Shown: positions 24,873 to 33,474 of the stretch, in pieces
Layout: each line of letters begins with the position of its first letter
Numbering within the stretch: the first letter of the stretch is position 1
Assembly: GCA_043810345.1 (NCBI GenBank)
Contig: JBDROF010000098.1
Location: 1 to 46,841 of the forward strand
Reading direction: 5' to 3'
Source: QYOJ01 sp043810345
Lineage (GTDB): Bacteria; Bacteroidota; Bacteroidia; Bacteroidales; FEN-979
Length of the DNA stretch: 46,841 nt
Position numbers and translations under genes: made by a program
The notes under the pieces: model-generated
Told to the model about the DNA's origin: nothing
What the model saw: the letters and a program-made list of their open reading frames with translations, nothing else
Database searches by the model: none

Positions 24873-26660
24873 ATGAACCGGTTATATCAAAGTCTGACCA
24901 GGCTGCTGATACCCGGATGGCTCATCCTGGGGGCAATAACTACCCAGGCTCAGCTGAACCGCGGAGGAATCCCATGGAGTTTTGAGCTCGAACCCGTTCC
25001 AACCCTTGCAGTTGACCTGGTTCTAATTCCTCCGGATATGGAAGCAGTTACCTCAGAAGATCTCTTCCATCCGCTCCCATACCGGTTCGCCATCAACCTG
25101 CCGGTGGAAGTTGGAATCAGCCCGCAGTCCGCAGTCCGCAGTATACAGTCGCCACAAGACAGGCATCCGGCATCAGGCATCCGGCATCCGGCATCCGGCA
25201 TCCGGCATCAGGGATCCTGGATCAAACTTCCCTCAGGCAACCGCATCTGGTTGCTTACGATCCGCGCTCCCGGTGCAAAGGCGATCACGCTCTATTTTGA
25301 CCGATTTAACCTTCCCGAAGGAGGCAGGCTGTTCCTTTATAACCAGGACAGATCCAGGATTCTGGGTGCCTTTACCGATATGAATAATAACCCGGCTGAA
25401 GTTTTTGCGACCGGGTTGATAACCGGCGATCAGGTGACACTGGAGTACAACCAGCCTGCACAAACAACCGGCTTCCCTTTGCTGCATATCTCAGAAGTCG
25501 CTTATGCCTACCGCGGTATTCCGGAAGCAACAGAAGGAATGGGATTCGGCTCGTCAGGCCCGTGTGAAGTGAATATCCACTGTCCGGAGGGTGGTACCTG
25601 GCAGGACCAGCAGAAAGGGATTGCCCGGATCGGGGTAAAGAAATTCGGAGCCACCTACTGGTGTTCCGGTTCCCTTGTGAACAATACCCGCCAGGATAAA
25701 ATCCCTTATTTCCTGACAGCAGATCATTGCGGAAAAGGCGCCACCCAGGAGGATATCAACCAGTGGATCTTCTACTTCGGATACCAATCCCCCACCTGTG
25801 AGAATCCTCCCGTTGAACCGACCTTCAGGTCGATGACCGGGGCAGGGTTGAAATCGGCCAGTGGAGATGTGAACATCAAAGGATCCGATTTCCTTTTGCT
25901 ATTGTTGAACCAGACCGTTCCCGACACCTTCGATGTATGGTTCAACGGCTGGAATCGCCAGGACAGTCCAAGCCCGGATGGCACAGGTATTCATCATCCG
26001 ATGGGGGATATCAAGAAGATCTCAACCTATACCTCTTCATTGGTTTCAACAAACTGGAATGGCCATCCGGAGATGACCCACTGGGAGGTGATCTGGGCAG
26101 AAACCGTCAGCGGTCATGGAGTGACCGAAGGAGGTTCTTCCGGGTCTCCGATCTTTGACCCTGAAAGGAGGATCATTGGTGCACTTACCGGTGGCGAAGC
26201 CTCGTGCGACTCAGGAGACCTGACCAAACCCGATTATTACGGCAAGTTTAGCTATTCCTGGGACATGAACGGAGCAGATTCGACCGACCAACTCGCCTGC
26301 TGGCTTGATCCGGATAACACCGGAGCAATGGTCCTCGACGGGATCCCTATGAATATCCCGGAACCCGCAGCAATCACAACGGATCTTTTAATCTATCCCA
26401 ATCCGGCATCCGGCATCCGGCATCCGGGATCTGACCCGTACCCAGGCATTCTTCATCTCCGGTCATCACAATTCCTAACTGCCGGTCTGATCCATATTAC
26501 GGTCGTGGATTCCTGGGGCAAAGCTGTCATGTTGATAAGCAAACCTGGAGACGGATCTGGTCTGCTTACCCTGGATATCTCCACCCTCCCCAATGGTTTT
26601 TACCTCCTGATGATCCAGGCGCAAGACCGCCTCCTGACCGGCCGCTTCATCAAACTATAA
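24873..26660 (+). CDS. Trypsin-like (lysyl endopeptidase type) secreted serine protease, T9SS cargo
   Basis: 595 residues from ATG 24873, chosen because it lies 13 bp after the preceding stop and directly starts a signal peptide (MNRLYQSLTRLL to TTQAQ). The longer frame overlaps the C10 gene. Chymotrypsin-fold protease domain about 230-490 with His285 (LTADHCG), Asp339 (GSDFLLLLLNQ) and Ser425 (GGSSGSP), all intact; paired Cys as in Lys-C type enzymes. C-terminal T9SS sorting domain from LIYPNPASG. Residues about 84-118 are heptad peptides (HPASGIR repeated) encoded by a 7-bp array in the pro-region, and the sorting domain start has a second copy. Second protease of the operon; likely extracellular protein degradation. 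Confidence 0.93.
   Translation: MNRLYQSLTRLLIPGWLILGAITTQAQLNRGGIPWSFELEPVPTLAVDLVLIPPDMEAVTSEDLFHPLPYRFAINLPVEVGISPQSAVRSIQSPQDRHPASGIRHPASGIRHQGSWIKLPSGNRIWLLTIRAPGAKAITLYFDRFNLPEGGRLFLYNQDRSRILGAFTDMNNNPAEVFATGLITGDQVTLEYNQPAQTTGFPLLHISEVAYAYRGIPEATEGMGFGSSGPCEVNIHCPEGGTWQDQQKGIARIGVKKFGATYWCSGSLVNNTRQDKIPYFLTADHCGKGATQEDINQWIFYFGYQSPTCENPPVEPTFRSMTGAGLKSASGDVNIKGSDFLLLLLNQTVPDTFDVWFNGWNRQDSPSPDGTGIHHPMGDIKKISTYTSSLVSTNWNGHPEMTHWEVIWAETVSGHGVTEGGSSGSPIFDPERRIIGALTGGEASCDSGDLTKPDYYGKFSYSWDMNGADSTDQLACWLDPDNTGAMVLDGIPMNIPEPAAITTDLLIYPNPASGIRHPGSDPYPGILHLRSSQFLTAGLIHITVVDSWGKAVMLISKPGDGSGLLTLDISTLPNGFYLLMIQAQDRLLTGRFIKL
25129..25240. repeat. Drifting heptamer array inside the serine protease gene
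   Basis: Sixteen phased 7-mers: AGCCCGC, AGTCCGC twice, AGTATAC, AGTCGCC, ACAAGAC, AGGCATC, CGGCATC, AGGCATC, CGGCATC four times, AGGGATC, CTGGATC, AAACTTC. The word family changes from AGTCCGC to CGGCATC through intermediates with no phase slip. Confidence 0.92.
26393..26434. repeat. Heptamer array at the start of the protease T9SS sorting domain
   Basis: CTATCCC, AATCCGG, three of CATCCGG, GATCTGA. It translates as YPNPASGIRHPGSD, so it lengthens the loop after the conserved YPNP of the sorting domain. Same word family as 25129-25240 and, inverted, 41481-41515. Confidence 0.88.
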
Positions 26661-26674
26661 AAGCAGGAGCTGGG

Positions 26675-27814
26675 ATGGGAAAAAAGAGCACCATACCGGC
26701 CATTGAACTGCTCCGGGCAGCAAGTCCAGCCATGGAAGCCCGGATCATTGCCGGAAAAGTGATGGCAAACACCCGGCTGACGACCGAAGAGGGTCTTTGG
26801 CTCTTCGAACACGGGGAATTAGGGTGGCTTGGTATGGTGGCTGAAATAGTCAGGCAACGTCATAATGGGAACAACCTCTTTTTCATCCGGAATTTTCACA
26901 TCGAACCTACGAATGTCTGTGTAAATAAGTGCCGGTTTTGCTCTTTTTCCCATCACTTCAGCAAAGTACAATGGGAACTTACTGTGGATCAAATCCTTGA
27001 GAAAGTAAAAAGCCAGCCTGCCGGGGTTCAGGAACTCCATATCACCGGGGCCGTACATCCTGATCGTGATCTTTACTATTATGGCGACATCCTGAAGAAG
27101 ATCAGGGTGCTCCGGCCTGCGGTGCATATCAAAGCTTACTCTGCAGTGGAACTCGATTATATGATTACCAAAGCGAAGCTCTCTTTTAAGGAAGGGCTGA
27201 CCTACCTGAAGGAGTGCGGACTGGATTCCATCCCGGGCGGGGGTGCCGAGATCTTTGATGAGATTGTTCGCCGGGATATCGCCGGAATGAAATCCTCTTC
27301 GGACGCGTGGCTGGAGATCCATGAAACAGCGCATCAACTTGGGATCTCCTCCAATGCGACCATGCTCTACGGTCACCTTGAGAGCTATGCTCACCGGATC
27401 GATCATATGGAGAGGCTTCGGCAGCTGCAGGACCGTACCGGAGGATTCAACGCTTTCATCCCGCTGAAGTTCAGGAACTGGAACAATGAGATGGAACAGA
27501 TTCCTGAAGTCGCGATCACAGAAGATATGCGGAACTACGCCGTAGCCAGGATCTTCCTGGATAACATCCCCCACCTTAAAGCTTACTGGCCGGCGTTCGG
27601 CAAGCAATACACGCAACTCTCCCTCTCCTTCGGAGTAGACGACATGGATGGAACTATCAACGACTCCACAAGGATTTACTCCCTGGCTGGTGCTGAAGAG
27701 CAGAGCCCGGTGTTTACCGTCTCAGAGATGCAGGAATTCATCCGACAAGCGGGGCGAGAGCCTGTGGAGCGGGATTCACTCTACCATCCTCTCGGAAACT
27801 CCGTGGCAGTCTGA
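26675..27814 (+). CDS. mqnE: Aminofutalosine synthase (radical SAM)
   Basis: Radical-SAM enzyme making aminofutalosine from chorismate-derived 3-enolpyruvylbenzoate, the entry to the futalosine pathway. Cx3Cx2C cluster at Cys82, Cys86, Cys89 (NFHIEPTNVCVNKCRFCSF), then HITGAVHPDRDLYYY, KAYSAVELDY, SIPGGGAEIF and FIPLKFRNWNNEME, typical of MqnE rather than MqnC. Length 379. A GGAG is visible 5-10 bp before the ATG. It ends the MFS-protease-protease-mqnE run (14 bp after the protease), well away from mqnB/mqnD. It converges on rluD across a double-hairpin element. Confidence 0.93.
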   Translation: MGKKSTIPAIELLRAASPAMEARIIAGKVMANTRLTTEEGLWLFEHGELGWLGMVAEIVRQRHNGNNLFFIRNFHIEPTNVCVNKCRFCSFSHHFSKVQWELTVDQILEKVKSQPAGVQELHITGAVHPDRDLYYYGDILKKIRVLRPAVHIKAYSAVELDYMITKAKLSFKEGLTYLKECGLDSIPGGGAEIFDEIVRRDIAGMKSSSDAWLEIHETAHQLGISSNATMLYGHLESYAHRIDHMERLRQLQDRTGGFNAFIPLKFRNWNNEMEQIPEVAITEDMRNYAVARIFLDNIPHLKAYWPAFGKQYTQLSLSFGVDDMDGTINDSTRIYSLAGAEEQSPVFTVSEMQEFIRQAGREPVERDSLYHPLGNSVAV

Positions 27815-27888
27815 AAAGAACAAAAGTTAACTACAAAGGAACACGAATGAACCGCTTTTAAAAGGCTTCGACATCCTGAAGACATTTC

Positions 27889-27960
27889 GCCCCTCGCCCC
27901 TCGTCCTTACCCCCAAACCCCCTAAAGGGGGCTTACTCCTCCCCTTTAGGGGAGGTTGGG
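27889..27960. repeat. Double-hairpin C/G element with heptamer lead, between mqnE and rluD
   Basis: Heptamers CGCCCCT twice, CGTCCTT and ACCCCCA run into hairpin 1 (CCCCC, TAAA, GGGGG; 27918-27931), spacer CTTACT and hairpin 2 (CCTCCCC, TTTA, GGGGAGG; 27938-27955). It lies between convergent genes and provides the rluD stop (minus TAA at 27935-27933). It may also act as a bidirectional terminator, though there is no clear U-run. Confidence 0.8.
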
Positions 27961-28988
27961 AAGGGCGAGGACACGTACCTCCTCCACTTCTCAACCACCC
28001 CCAGAAAATCATCCGGCAATTCAGAATCAAAGTGCATGGGTTTCCGGGTTGTCGGATGGATAAATCCCAGGGATTTGGCATGCAGGGCCTGCCTGGGCAT
28101 CAGGGTGAAACAGTTCCGGATAAATTGGTTGTATTTCGTGAAGGTAGTCCCTTTCAGGATCTGATCTCCTCCATACATAGCATCGTTGAAGAGGGGGTGT
28201 CCGATGTGTTTTAGATGGGCGCGGATCTGATGCGTGCGCCCGGTCTCCAGGCGACACTCCACCAGGGTAACATACCCGAACCGTTCAACCACACGGTAAT
28301 GAGTCACGGCATGCCTGCCTGCCTCTTCATCGTCAAAGATTGCCATGACGGTGCGGTCGCGCACGCTACGCCCGATGTTTCCGGTAATGGTCCCTTCATC
28401 CAGGCTGACGTCACCCCATACCAGCGCAAGGTATGTCCGCTCAATGGTGTGATCGAAAAATTGTTTCGCCAGTTTCGACTGAGCCAGTTCATTTTTTGCA
28501 ATCAGCAGGATGCCGGTGGTGTCTTTATCAATGCGGTGAGCGAGGTACGGCTTGGCATCAATGGCGACGTTCTCCGGTGTATTCTGAAAATAGTATACCA
28601 ACGCGTTCAAAAGGGTGCCAGAGAAATTACCATGACCAGGATGCACCACCATTCCTGCCTCCTTGTTGACCAACAGGATGTCTTTGTCTTCATAGACGAT
28701 ATCCACAGCGATCTCTTCAGGATAAATCTCGGTATCTCTGGGCGGATAAGCCAGTACAATGTTAACGATGTCGCGCGGTTTGACTTTGTAATTTGGTTTT
28801 ACCGGTTGCTCATTCACCAGGATATTCCCGGCTTTGGCCGCGTTTTGAATCCGGTTCCGGGAAGCATCTGCTAATTTTGTGAACAGGTATTTATCGATCC
28901 GGAGAGGTGCCTGCCCATGGTCTGCCACAAACCTGTAATGTTCGAAAAGTTCACCTGATTCCTCTGTATGTTCATTGAGATCACTCAT
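27933..28988 (-). CDS. rluD: RluD-family 23S rRNA pseudouridine synthase
   Basis: 351 residues. N-terminal S4 RNA-binding domain (about 28-90, RIDKYLFTKLADASRNRIQNAAKAGNI), then the catalytic pseudouridine synthase domain with HRIDKDTTGILLIAKN (catalytic Asp154), LECRLETGRTHQIRAHL-like segment (VECRLETGRTHQIR) and HALHAKSLGFIHP-like end (RQALHAKSLGF). The last residues SPFPTSPKGEE are encoded by the double-hairpin repeat, so the C-terminus is repeat-derived. Follows the T9SS cargo gene by 26 bp and the PASTA gene before it on the same strand. Confidence 0.93.
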   Translation of the reverse strand: MSDLNEHTEESGELFEHYRFVADHGQAPLRIDKYLFTKLADASRNRIQNAAKAGNILVNEQPVKPNYKVKPRDIVNIVLAYPPRDTEIYPEEIAVDIVYEDKDILLVNKEAGMVVHPGHGNFSGTLLNALVYYFQNTPENVAIDAKPYLAHRIDKDTTGILLIAKNELAQSKLAKQFFDHTIERTYLALVWGDVSLDEGTITGNIGRSVRDRTVMAIFDDEEAGRHAVTHYRVVERFGYVTLVECRLETGRTHQIRAHLKHIGHPLFNDAMYGGDQILKGTTFTKYNQFIRNCFTLMPRQALHAKSLGFIHPTTRKPMHFDSELPDDFLGVVEKWRRYVSSPFPTSPKGEE

Positions 28989-29014
28989 GACAGCAGATCA
29001 CGGTTTCGTGCAGG

Positions 29015-30967
29015 TTACCGGGTGATGATCAGTTTGGCGGAGGCCATCACAGGGCCGGAAAATCCGGACAGGGTAATGAGATAAATCCCCGGGGAAAATC
29101 CGGTAACATCGGCTTTGCCTGAAAAAGGCTCCTGCAAAACCTCCTGGCCAAACAGGTTGTAAAGGTGCAGGGTGAATGTCTCAGTTCTCGTCAGCGATGG
29201 CGGTAATTCAATTTGTACCACCTCCCCGGAAACCGGATTCGGGTAAACCTTCAGTCTCAAAGGCGTTACTTTTTTCTCTGCGATGCCTAATGGAATAGGT
29301 TTCCCAACGACCGGCCTGATCATCAGGGAACCAATGAAGGCACTGGTAAGCCATTCGCCTGCCACGTTGAACAACACCTGTTCACGGCTGTTATTGTAGC
29401 GGTCGTATCCCAGGTTGAGGTTGTCATCGGTTGTTTGTTCCCAACCAACATAAAAGGTGCCGGAGATCCGTACAGGTGGATCGAGGTGATAGGTGACAAA
29501 CTGGTTGAGACTGTCGGCAAACTCAGTAAGAACCAGCTCTTCGTATAACACCTGATCGGGCTTCCCGTTAGCGTCGTCCCATACCTTCAAATAGAAGAAC
29601 TGCACATTGTTTTGGCTTAACGTCCGGTTGAAAAAGAACTGAATTGCCCGCAGGGTATCCGGCGTCTTGTTCAGCTTGAACCGGTAGGCAAGCAGTGAAC
29701 CAGCAGGCGTAAGGCCATACCCGGCATCGGGAGTTCCATCATCATAAGAAAAGTAGTTATACAATCGCTGATAGGCTTGCATGGTGTCTCCCAGCATCGA
29801 TCCATCCACTGCGTGTACCTGATGAGTGATCAGGTAAAGAGCGCTATCGGCCGCACTTATGGGAAAGAGATACTGTACAGGAGGATGAGCGAAAGGGACA
29901 TAAGTAACATACCCGGAAGAGTAAAAAGGTTTGATCACATATTCGCCACCGGTGTAGTCTTTCTGCCAGGATCCAGACTCATCCTTCATCGAGTAGCCGT
30001 AGGATGAGTTATGATCCACCAGGTCCCGGTTACTGATCAGGATATCGAGGGTGTCGGCCATCTCGTTGGTAGGGTTATCCGTGTACTGTGGAAAAGGCAT
30101 CGAAGAGTAATTCCGAAGCATGGAGGGGGGGCGTTCGATGAAGGTGATCTCCGGGAATAGCGTATCTGTGTATGACCGGTTGATATCGAGGTAGATATTG
30201 TCGAGGTTCCATTGTGAACAATTACTTTGCCAGCTCGGTTCGGCTGAACTGGCCAAACTGACGTAGTTATAGAATTGAAACCGGAACCTCTTTGTGAAAA
30301 ACAGGGAGTCCACGACCGGGATCATCACCTGAACAAAATACAGGTTGTGATTGATATAGAAAGTGTCTAATGACATTCCCCTGGTTCTCCAGATCTCCTG
30401 CCATACGGCTTCAAAATGGGTGGTGTCGGCAGGGGTGATGCTGTCCCAGGCCGGTTTGATCAGGAACCGGAGCATCAGAGAGTCAGCTGTATGAGGTGGT
30501 TTTCCCCTGCCCTGTGGCTGGTACCAGAAACTGAGATAGACCGAGTCGGCTGGGGAGAGCGACCGCGGAACCGGTGTAAAGGTGCTGTCGAGACGAATAT
30601 ACCTGGAGGTCAAATGATCCGCAAGGAAGGTGGCAGGTCCCGGAATAGCGGTAGGGTACATCTGTCCGGAGTCGCTGATGGCATCCAGGGTGACGGCTCC
30701 GCGGTTGACAGGAAAAACCGGGATGTCGGTATTCACAAAAGCGTACCGGTCGATCCATCGCTCCTCGTTGGGAAACACCGTGGGTTCCCGGAAATCATCG
30801 AAGAACGGAACCAAAATCGGAATGGTATCAAAACCACTCTCTTTCAGTTGTTGAAGCTGCAGCGCCTTCTCTTTCACTACCGGATTAACCTGTAATCCTA
30901 CCAATTTTTCCTGTGCAAAAGAGGAGCCCAGACAAAAAAGGAAGATTATTATACAAGATAAACGCAT
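29015..30967 (-). CDS. Large secreted T9SS cargo protein, function unknown
   Basis: 650 residues. Signal peptide 1-18 (MRLSCIIIFLFCLGSSFAQ). The long middle region is beta-rich with IPILVPFFDDFRE near the start, SDSGQMYPTAIPGPATFLAD, DSVYLSFWYQPQGRG and FQFYNYVSLASSAEPSWQSNCSQWNLDNIYLD; these resemble concanavalin/MAM-like carbohydrate-binding folds, and no catalytic motif is seen. C-terminal T9SS type A sorting domain from LRLKVYPNPVSGE. It sits between the PASTA protein and rluD genes in one direction, an unusual insertion in a PASTA-RluD pair. Its ATG lies 3 bp from a heptamer array that fills the upstream gap. Confidence 0.85.
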   Translation of the reverse strand: MRLSCIIIFLFCLGSSFAQEKLVGLQVNPVVKEKALQLQQLKESGFDTIPILVPFFDDFREPTVFPNEERWIDRYAFVNTDIPVFPVNRGAVTLDAISDSGQMYPTAIPGPATFLADHLTSRYIRLDSTFTPVPRSLSPADSVYLSFWYQPQGRGKPPHTADSLMLRFLIKPAWDSITPADTTHFEAVWQEIWRTRGMSLDTFYINHNLYFVQVMIPVVDSLFFTKRFRFQFYNYVSLASSAEPSWQSNCSQWNLDNIYLDINRSYTDTLFPEITFIERPPSMLRNYSSMPFPQYTDNPTNEMADTLDILISNRDLVDHNSSYGYSMKDESGSWQKDYTGGEYVIKPFYSSGYVTYVPFAHPPVQYLFPISAADSALYLITHQVHAVDGSMLGDTMQAYQRLYNYFSYDDGTPDAGYGLTPAGSLLAYRFKLNKTPDTLRAIQFFFNRTLSQNNVQFFYLKVWDDANGKPDQVLYEELVLTEFADSLNQFVTYHLDPPVRISGTFYVGWEQTTDDNLNLGYDRYNNSREQVLFNVAGEWLTSAFIGSLMIRPVVGKPIPLGIAEKKVTPLRLKVYPNPVSGEVVQIELPPSLTRTETFTLHLYNLFGQEVLQEPFSGKADVTGFSPGIYLITLSGFSGPVMASAKLIITR

Positions 30968-30970
30968 ATA

Positions 30971-31060
30971 TTGAATTAAGAATTATGAATTAAGAATTAT
31001 GAATTATTTTCGCTATTTCGCTACCTCGCTACCTCGCTACCTCACCCCATCCCTATATAT
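30971..31060. repeat. Heptamer-to-octamer array filling the PASTA / T9SS-cargo gap
   Basis: TTGAATT, AAGAATT, ATGAATT, AAGAATT, ATGAATT and ATTTTCG in 7-bp phase change to 8-mers CTATTTCG, CTACCTCG twice, CTACCTCA, CCCCATCC and CTATATAT. The last unit begins at the PASTA stop codon (minus TAG, 31055-31053). Confidence 0.88.
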
Positions 31061-31682
31061 CAATATAATCCCCTACCCCATACCCCTTTACCGGCACCGA
31101 ATCAACGGGTGTCTCGTCGAGGAGGATCTGGTAACTGCCGCCTCCTGTCCCCACCACCAGGTCGATCCTGCTCCCTTTGAAGATCCGTTCACCGGGTTCG
31201 ATTAGCTGGTCGTTGTACAACTGCTCTTGCACGGCGTCGGCATCGAAGGCCGGGGTGTAGAAGAGGTTCCCCACCTTCAGCCCGTAACTCTCCAGCATCG
31301 ATTCGGCTTGCCTGAGCGTCAGAAACTTCAGGTCGGGCATAGTGACCTTATCCGGGGTGGCCGAAGAGATGGTGACATAGATCTGGCGGTTCTGTTTCAC
31401 CCGGGTATCCACCCATGGATCCTGATACAAAATGGTTCCGGGAGGCAAATCCTGGTCGAATACGGAATCCTGCACTATGAAACGAAAATCGGTATAAAAG
31501 GTGCTCTGGATTACCTCTTCGATCATCTTCCCCCTGATATCGGGAACCGTGATGTATTTATTGTGGCCGGTATATTTTGAAAGGAATATCATCGTTCCCC
31601 ATACGATAGCAGCCGAAAACACAACGGCTATCAATAGTTGTTTAACAAACTTCCAGCTGAAAAGGAACCTGATGAAATCCAT
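31053..31682 (-). CDS. PASTA-domain membrane protein
   Basis: 209 residues: short cytoplasmic N-terminus, one membrane helix (about 14-34, LLIAVVFSAAIVWGTMIFL), then two PASTA domains outside the membrane (about 43-107, ITVPDIRGKMIEEVIQ to QIYVTISS; and 112-178, VTMPDLKFLTLRQAESMLESYGLKVG to SRIDLVVGTG). PASTA domains bind peptidoglycan stem peptides or beta-lactams in other proteins, but no kinase domain is attached. In Bacteroidota this gene typically neighbours rluD and ddl, as here, which suggests a cell-wall role. A TATGTTTG element lies about 60 bp upstream. Confidence 0.9.
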   Translation of the reverse strand: MDFIRFLFSWKFVKQLLIAVVFSAAIVWGTMIFLSKYTGHNKYITVPDIRGKMIEEVIQSTFYTDFRFIVQDSVFDQDLPPGTILYQDPWVDTRVKQNRQIYVTISSATPDKVTMPDLKFLTLRQAESMLESYGLKVGNLFYTPAFDADAVQEQLYNDQLIEPGERIFKGSRIDLVVGTGGGSYQILLDETPVDSVPVKGYGVGDYIDI

Positions 31683-31741
31683 TCTTTTCTTTCCTAAATT
31701 AACCTGAAAAGGTAGAATTTATTGTATTCCCAACCTCCCCG

Positions 31742-31749
31742 CAAACATA
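31742..31749 (-). promoter_or_regulatory. Candidate -7 element TATGTTTG for the PASTA operon
   Basis: Exact TAnnTTTG match on the minus strand in the gap shared with divergent ddl, 60 bp before the PASTA ATG. Confidence 0.45.
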
Positions 31750-31788
31750 CGAAAAATTGCGATTGCTTCAAGGGAGCTTTTTTTATGT

Positions 31789-31796
31789 TAATTTTG
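31789..31796 (+). promoter_or_regulatory. Candidate -7 element TAATTTTG for ddl-rdgB
   Basis: Exact TAnnTTTG match on the plus strand, 26 bp before the likely ddl start; a TTG is present at 31763-31765, slightly farther than the usual spacing. Confidence 0.45.
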
Positions 31797-31821
31797 CCGC
31801 GAAAGTGACTCTCTTCCCATG

Positions 31822-32826
31822 ATGAATATAGCCATCGTTGCCGGAGGTGATTCCGGAGAATATGCTATCTCCATGCTGAGTGGAGAACAGGTTGACCGAC
31901 AAATTGACAGGAACCGGTATCGCCCTTTTCTGATCGAGATCAGGGGCGGTTCGTGGACATACCACCAAGATGGGAAAGAGTATCCGGTGGATAAAAATGA
32001 TTTCTCGTTGCCTCTGCCCGGAAAGCATATACGGTTCCAGGCAGTGTTCAATGCAATTCACGGAACCCCTGGTGAAAACGGGAAACTACAGGGATATCTC
32101 GACATGCTTGGCATCCCTTATACCTCAAGTGATGTGATGACCTCGTCGCTCACCTTCAACAAAATGTTCTGTAAGAGCGTCGTAGCCGGTTATGGCTTCC
32201 CGACACCACGTTCCGTCCATCTCTTCAAGCGCCAGAAGGAGGAGATCACAACCCTGACCGGTAACATCTCCTTTCCCTGTTTTGTCAAACCCAACAATGG
32301 CGGATCTAGCGTCGGGATGACCAAAGTGACCGCTCCCGAACAATTCCCGGCTGCACTGGAACTGGCATTCCTGGAAGATGAAGAGGTGCTTGTTGAAGAA
32401 TATATACCAGGAAGAGAGCTGACATGCGGCGTTCTCAGAACGGAAAGAGAAGTAGTTGCCCTGCCCGTCTGCGAGATCGTTTCAAAAAAAGAGTTCTTCG
32501 ATTACGAAGCCAAATATACACAGGGGATGGCTGATGAGATCGTACCGGCTCCGGTGTCGCCGGAGATTGCCGACGAATGCAGACAGATCTCCACCACCCT
32601 TTACAATTTGCTGAATTGCAAAGGAATTACACGGTTTGATTACATCCACTCCAGGGATACATTCTATTTCCTCGAGGCCAACACGGTCCCCGGCCTGACC
32701 GCTGCCAGCATCGTACCCAAGATGATACGGGAGCATGGCTGGAGTTATACTGAACTGGTTACAAGGTTAATTGAAGAGGCGATACTTGCCCCTAAATCCC
32801 CTGAAGGGGACTTACTCCCCCTTTAG
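31822..32826 (+). CDS. ddl: D-alanine--D-alanine ligase
   Basis: Cytoplasmic ATP-grasp ligase making D-Ala-D-Ala for peptidoglycan. Visible: AIVAGGDSGEYAIS N-terminal motif, NAIHGTPGENGKLQGYLDMLGIPYTSSD, ATP-grasp core FPCFVKPNNGGSSVGMTKV and VEEYIPGRELTCGVL, and the metal/substrate end FYFLEANTVPGLTAASIVPK. Two adjacent ATGs (31819 and 31822) allow one extra Met. The C-terminal APKSPEGDLLPL is encoded by the double-hairpin repeat, which also supplies the stop. rdgB follows 24 bp downstream. Confidence 0.95.
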   Translation: MNIAIVAGGDSGEYAISMLSGEQVDRQIDRNRYRPFLIEIRGGSWTYHQDGKEYPVDKNDFSLPLPGKHIRFQAVFNAIHGTPGENGKLQGYLDMLGIPYTSSDVMTSSLTFNKMFCKSVVAGYGFPTPRSVHLFKRQKEEITTLTGNISFPCFVKPNNGGSSVGMTKVTAPEQFPAALELAFLEDEEVLVEEYIPGRELTCGVLRTEREVVALPVCEIVSKKEFFDYEAKYTQGMADEIVPAPVSPEIADECRQISTTLYNLLNCKGITRFDYIHSRDTFYFLEANTVPGLTAASIVPKMIREHGWSYTELVTRLIEEAILAPKSPEGDLLPL

Positions 32827-32838
32827 GGGGCCGGGGGG
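32790..32838. repeat. Double-hairpin C/G element at the ddl/rdgB junction
   Basis: Hairpin 1 CCCC-TGAA-GGGG (32798-32809), spacer ACTTACT, hairpin 2 CCCCC-TTTA-GGGGG (32817-32830). It is in the same order and with the same spacer core (CTTACTCC) as the copy at 27.9 kb. The ddl TAG is inside hairpin 2. Confidence 0.85.
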
Positions 32839-32850
32839 TATCTAAACGAG

Positions 32851-33474
32851 ATGGAAAAACGAACACTATTATTTGCAACAAACAACCCCCACAAACTCCG
32901 CGAGATCCGTGAGATAGCAGAGAATGATTACCAGATCCTTAGCCTTAAGGATGTGAATCTGGAAACCGATATTCCCGAAACCCGGGAGACCCTGGAAGGG
33001 AATGCCATCCAGAAAGCACGCTTCGTTTATGAGCAAACGGGGATCAACTGCTTTGCCGATGATACCGGACTGGAGATCGATGCCCTGGATGGGCGTCCGG
33101 GTGTCTATTCCGCACGCTATGCAGGAGATGGATGTTCGTTTGATGACAACGTCAGGAAGGTGTTGGAGGAGCTGGATGGCATCGATGACCGCAAAGCCTG
33201 TTTCCGTTGTGTGGTTTGCCTGATCCTGAATGGAAAAGAGCACCTGTTCGAAGGACGGATCCCGGGAGAGATCACATGCGAACGGAGAGGGTCGGATGGG
33301 TTCGGCTATGATCCTGTATTCCAGCCTGACGGTTATATCCAGACCTTTGCCGAGATGCCAGCCCACCTGAAAAACGGAATCAGCCACCGGGGCATTGCGG
33401 TTTCCAAAATGTTTCGTGCGATGATTCGCGTCTATATGGATTTTACGGGAACAATACCCCCTGATAGTTCGTAA
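32851..33474 (+). CDS. rdgB: Non-canonical purine NTP pyrophosphatase (RdgB/HAM1)
   Basis: Hydrolyses ITP/XTP/dITP to the monophosphate, cleaning the nucleotide pool. Family motifs: LLFATNNPHKLREIREI (substrate/metal site), CFADDTGLEIDALDGRPGVYSARYAG, GRIPGEIT, GSDGFGYDPVFQPDGYIQTFAEM and ISHRGIAVSKM. Length 207 is normal. It follows ddl across the double-hairpin element. Its last 32 bp overlap the 3' end of the convergent SGNH lipoprotein gene, so transcripts from the two sides overlap. Confidence 0.95.
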   Translation: MEKRTLLFATNNPHKLREIREIAENDYQILSLKDVNLETDIPETRETLEGNAIQKARFVYEQTGINCFADDTGLEIDALDGRPGVYSARYAGDGCSFDDNVRKVLEELDGIDDRKACFRCVVCLILNGKEHLFEGRIPGEITCERRGSDGFGYDPVFQPDGYIQTFAEMPAHLKNGISHRGIAVSKMFRAMIRVYMDFTGTIPPDSS

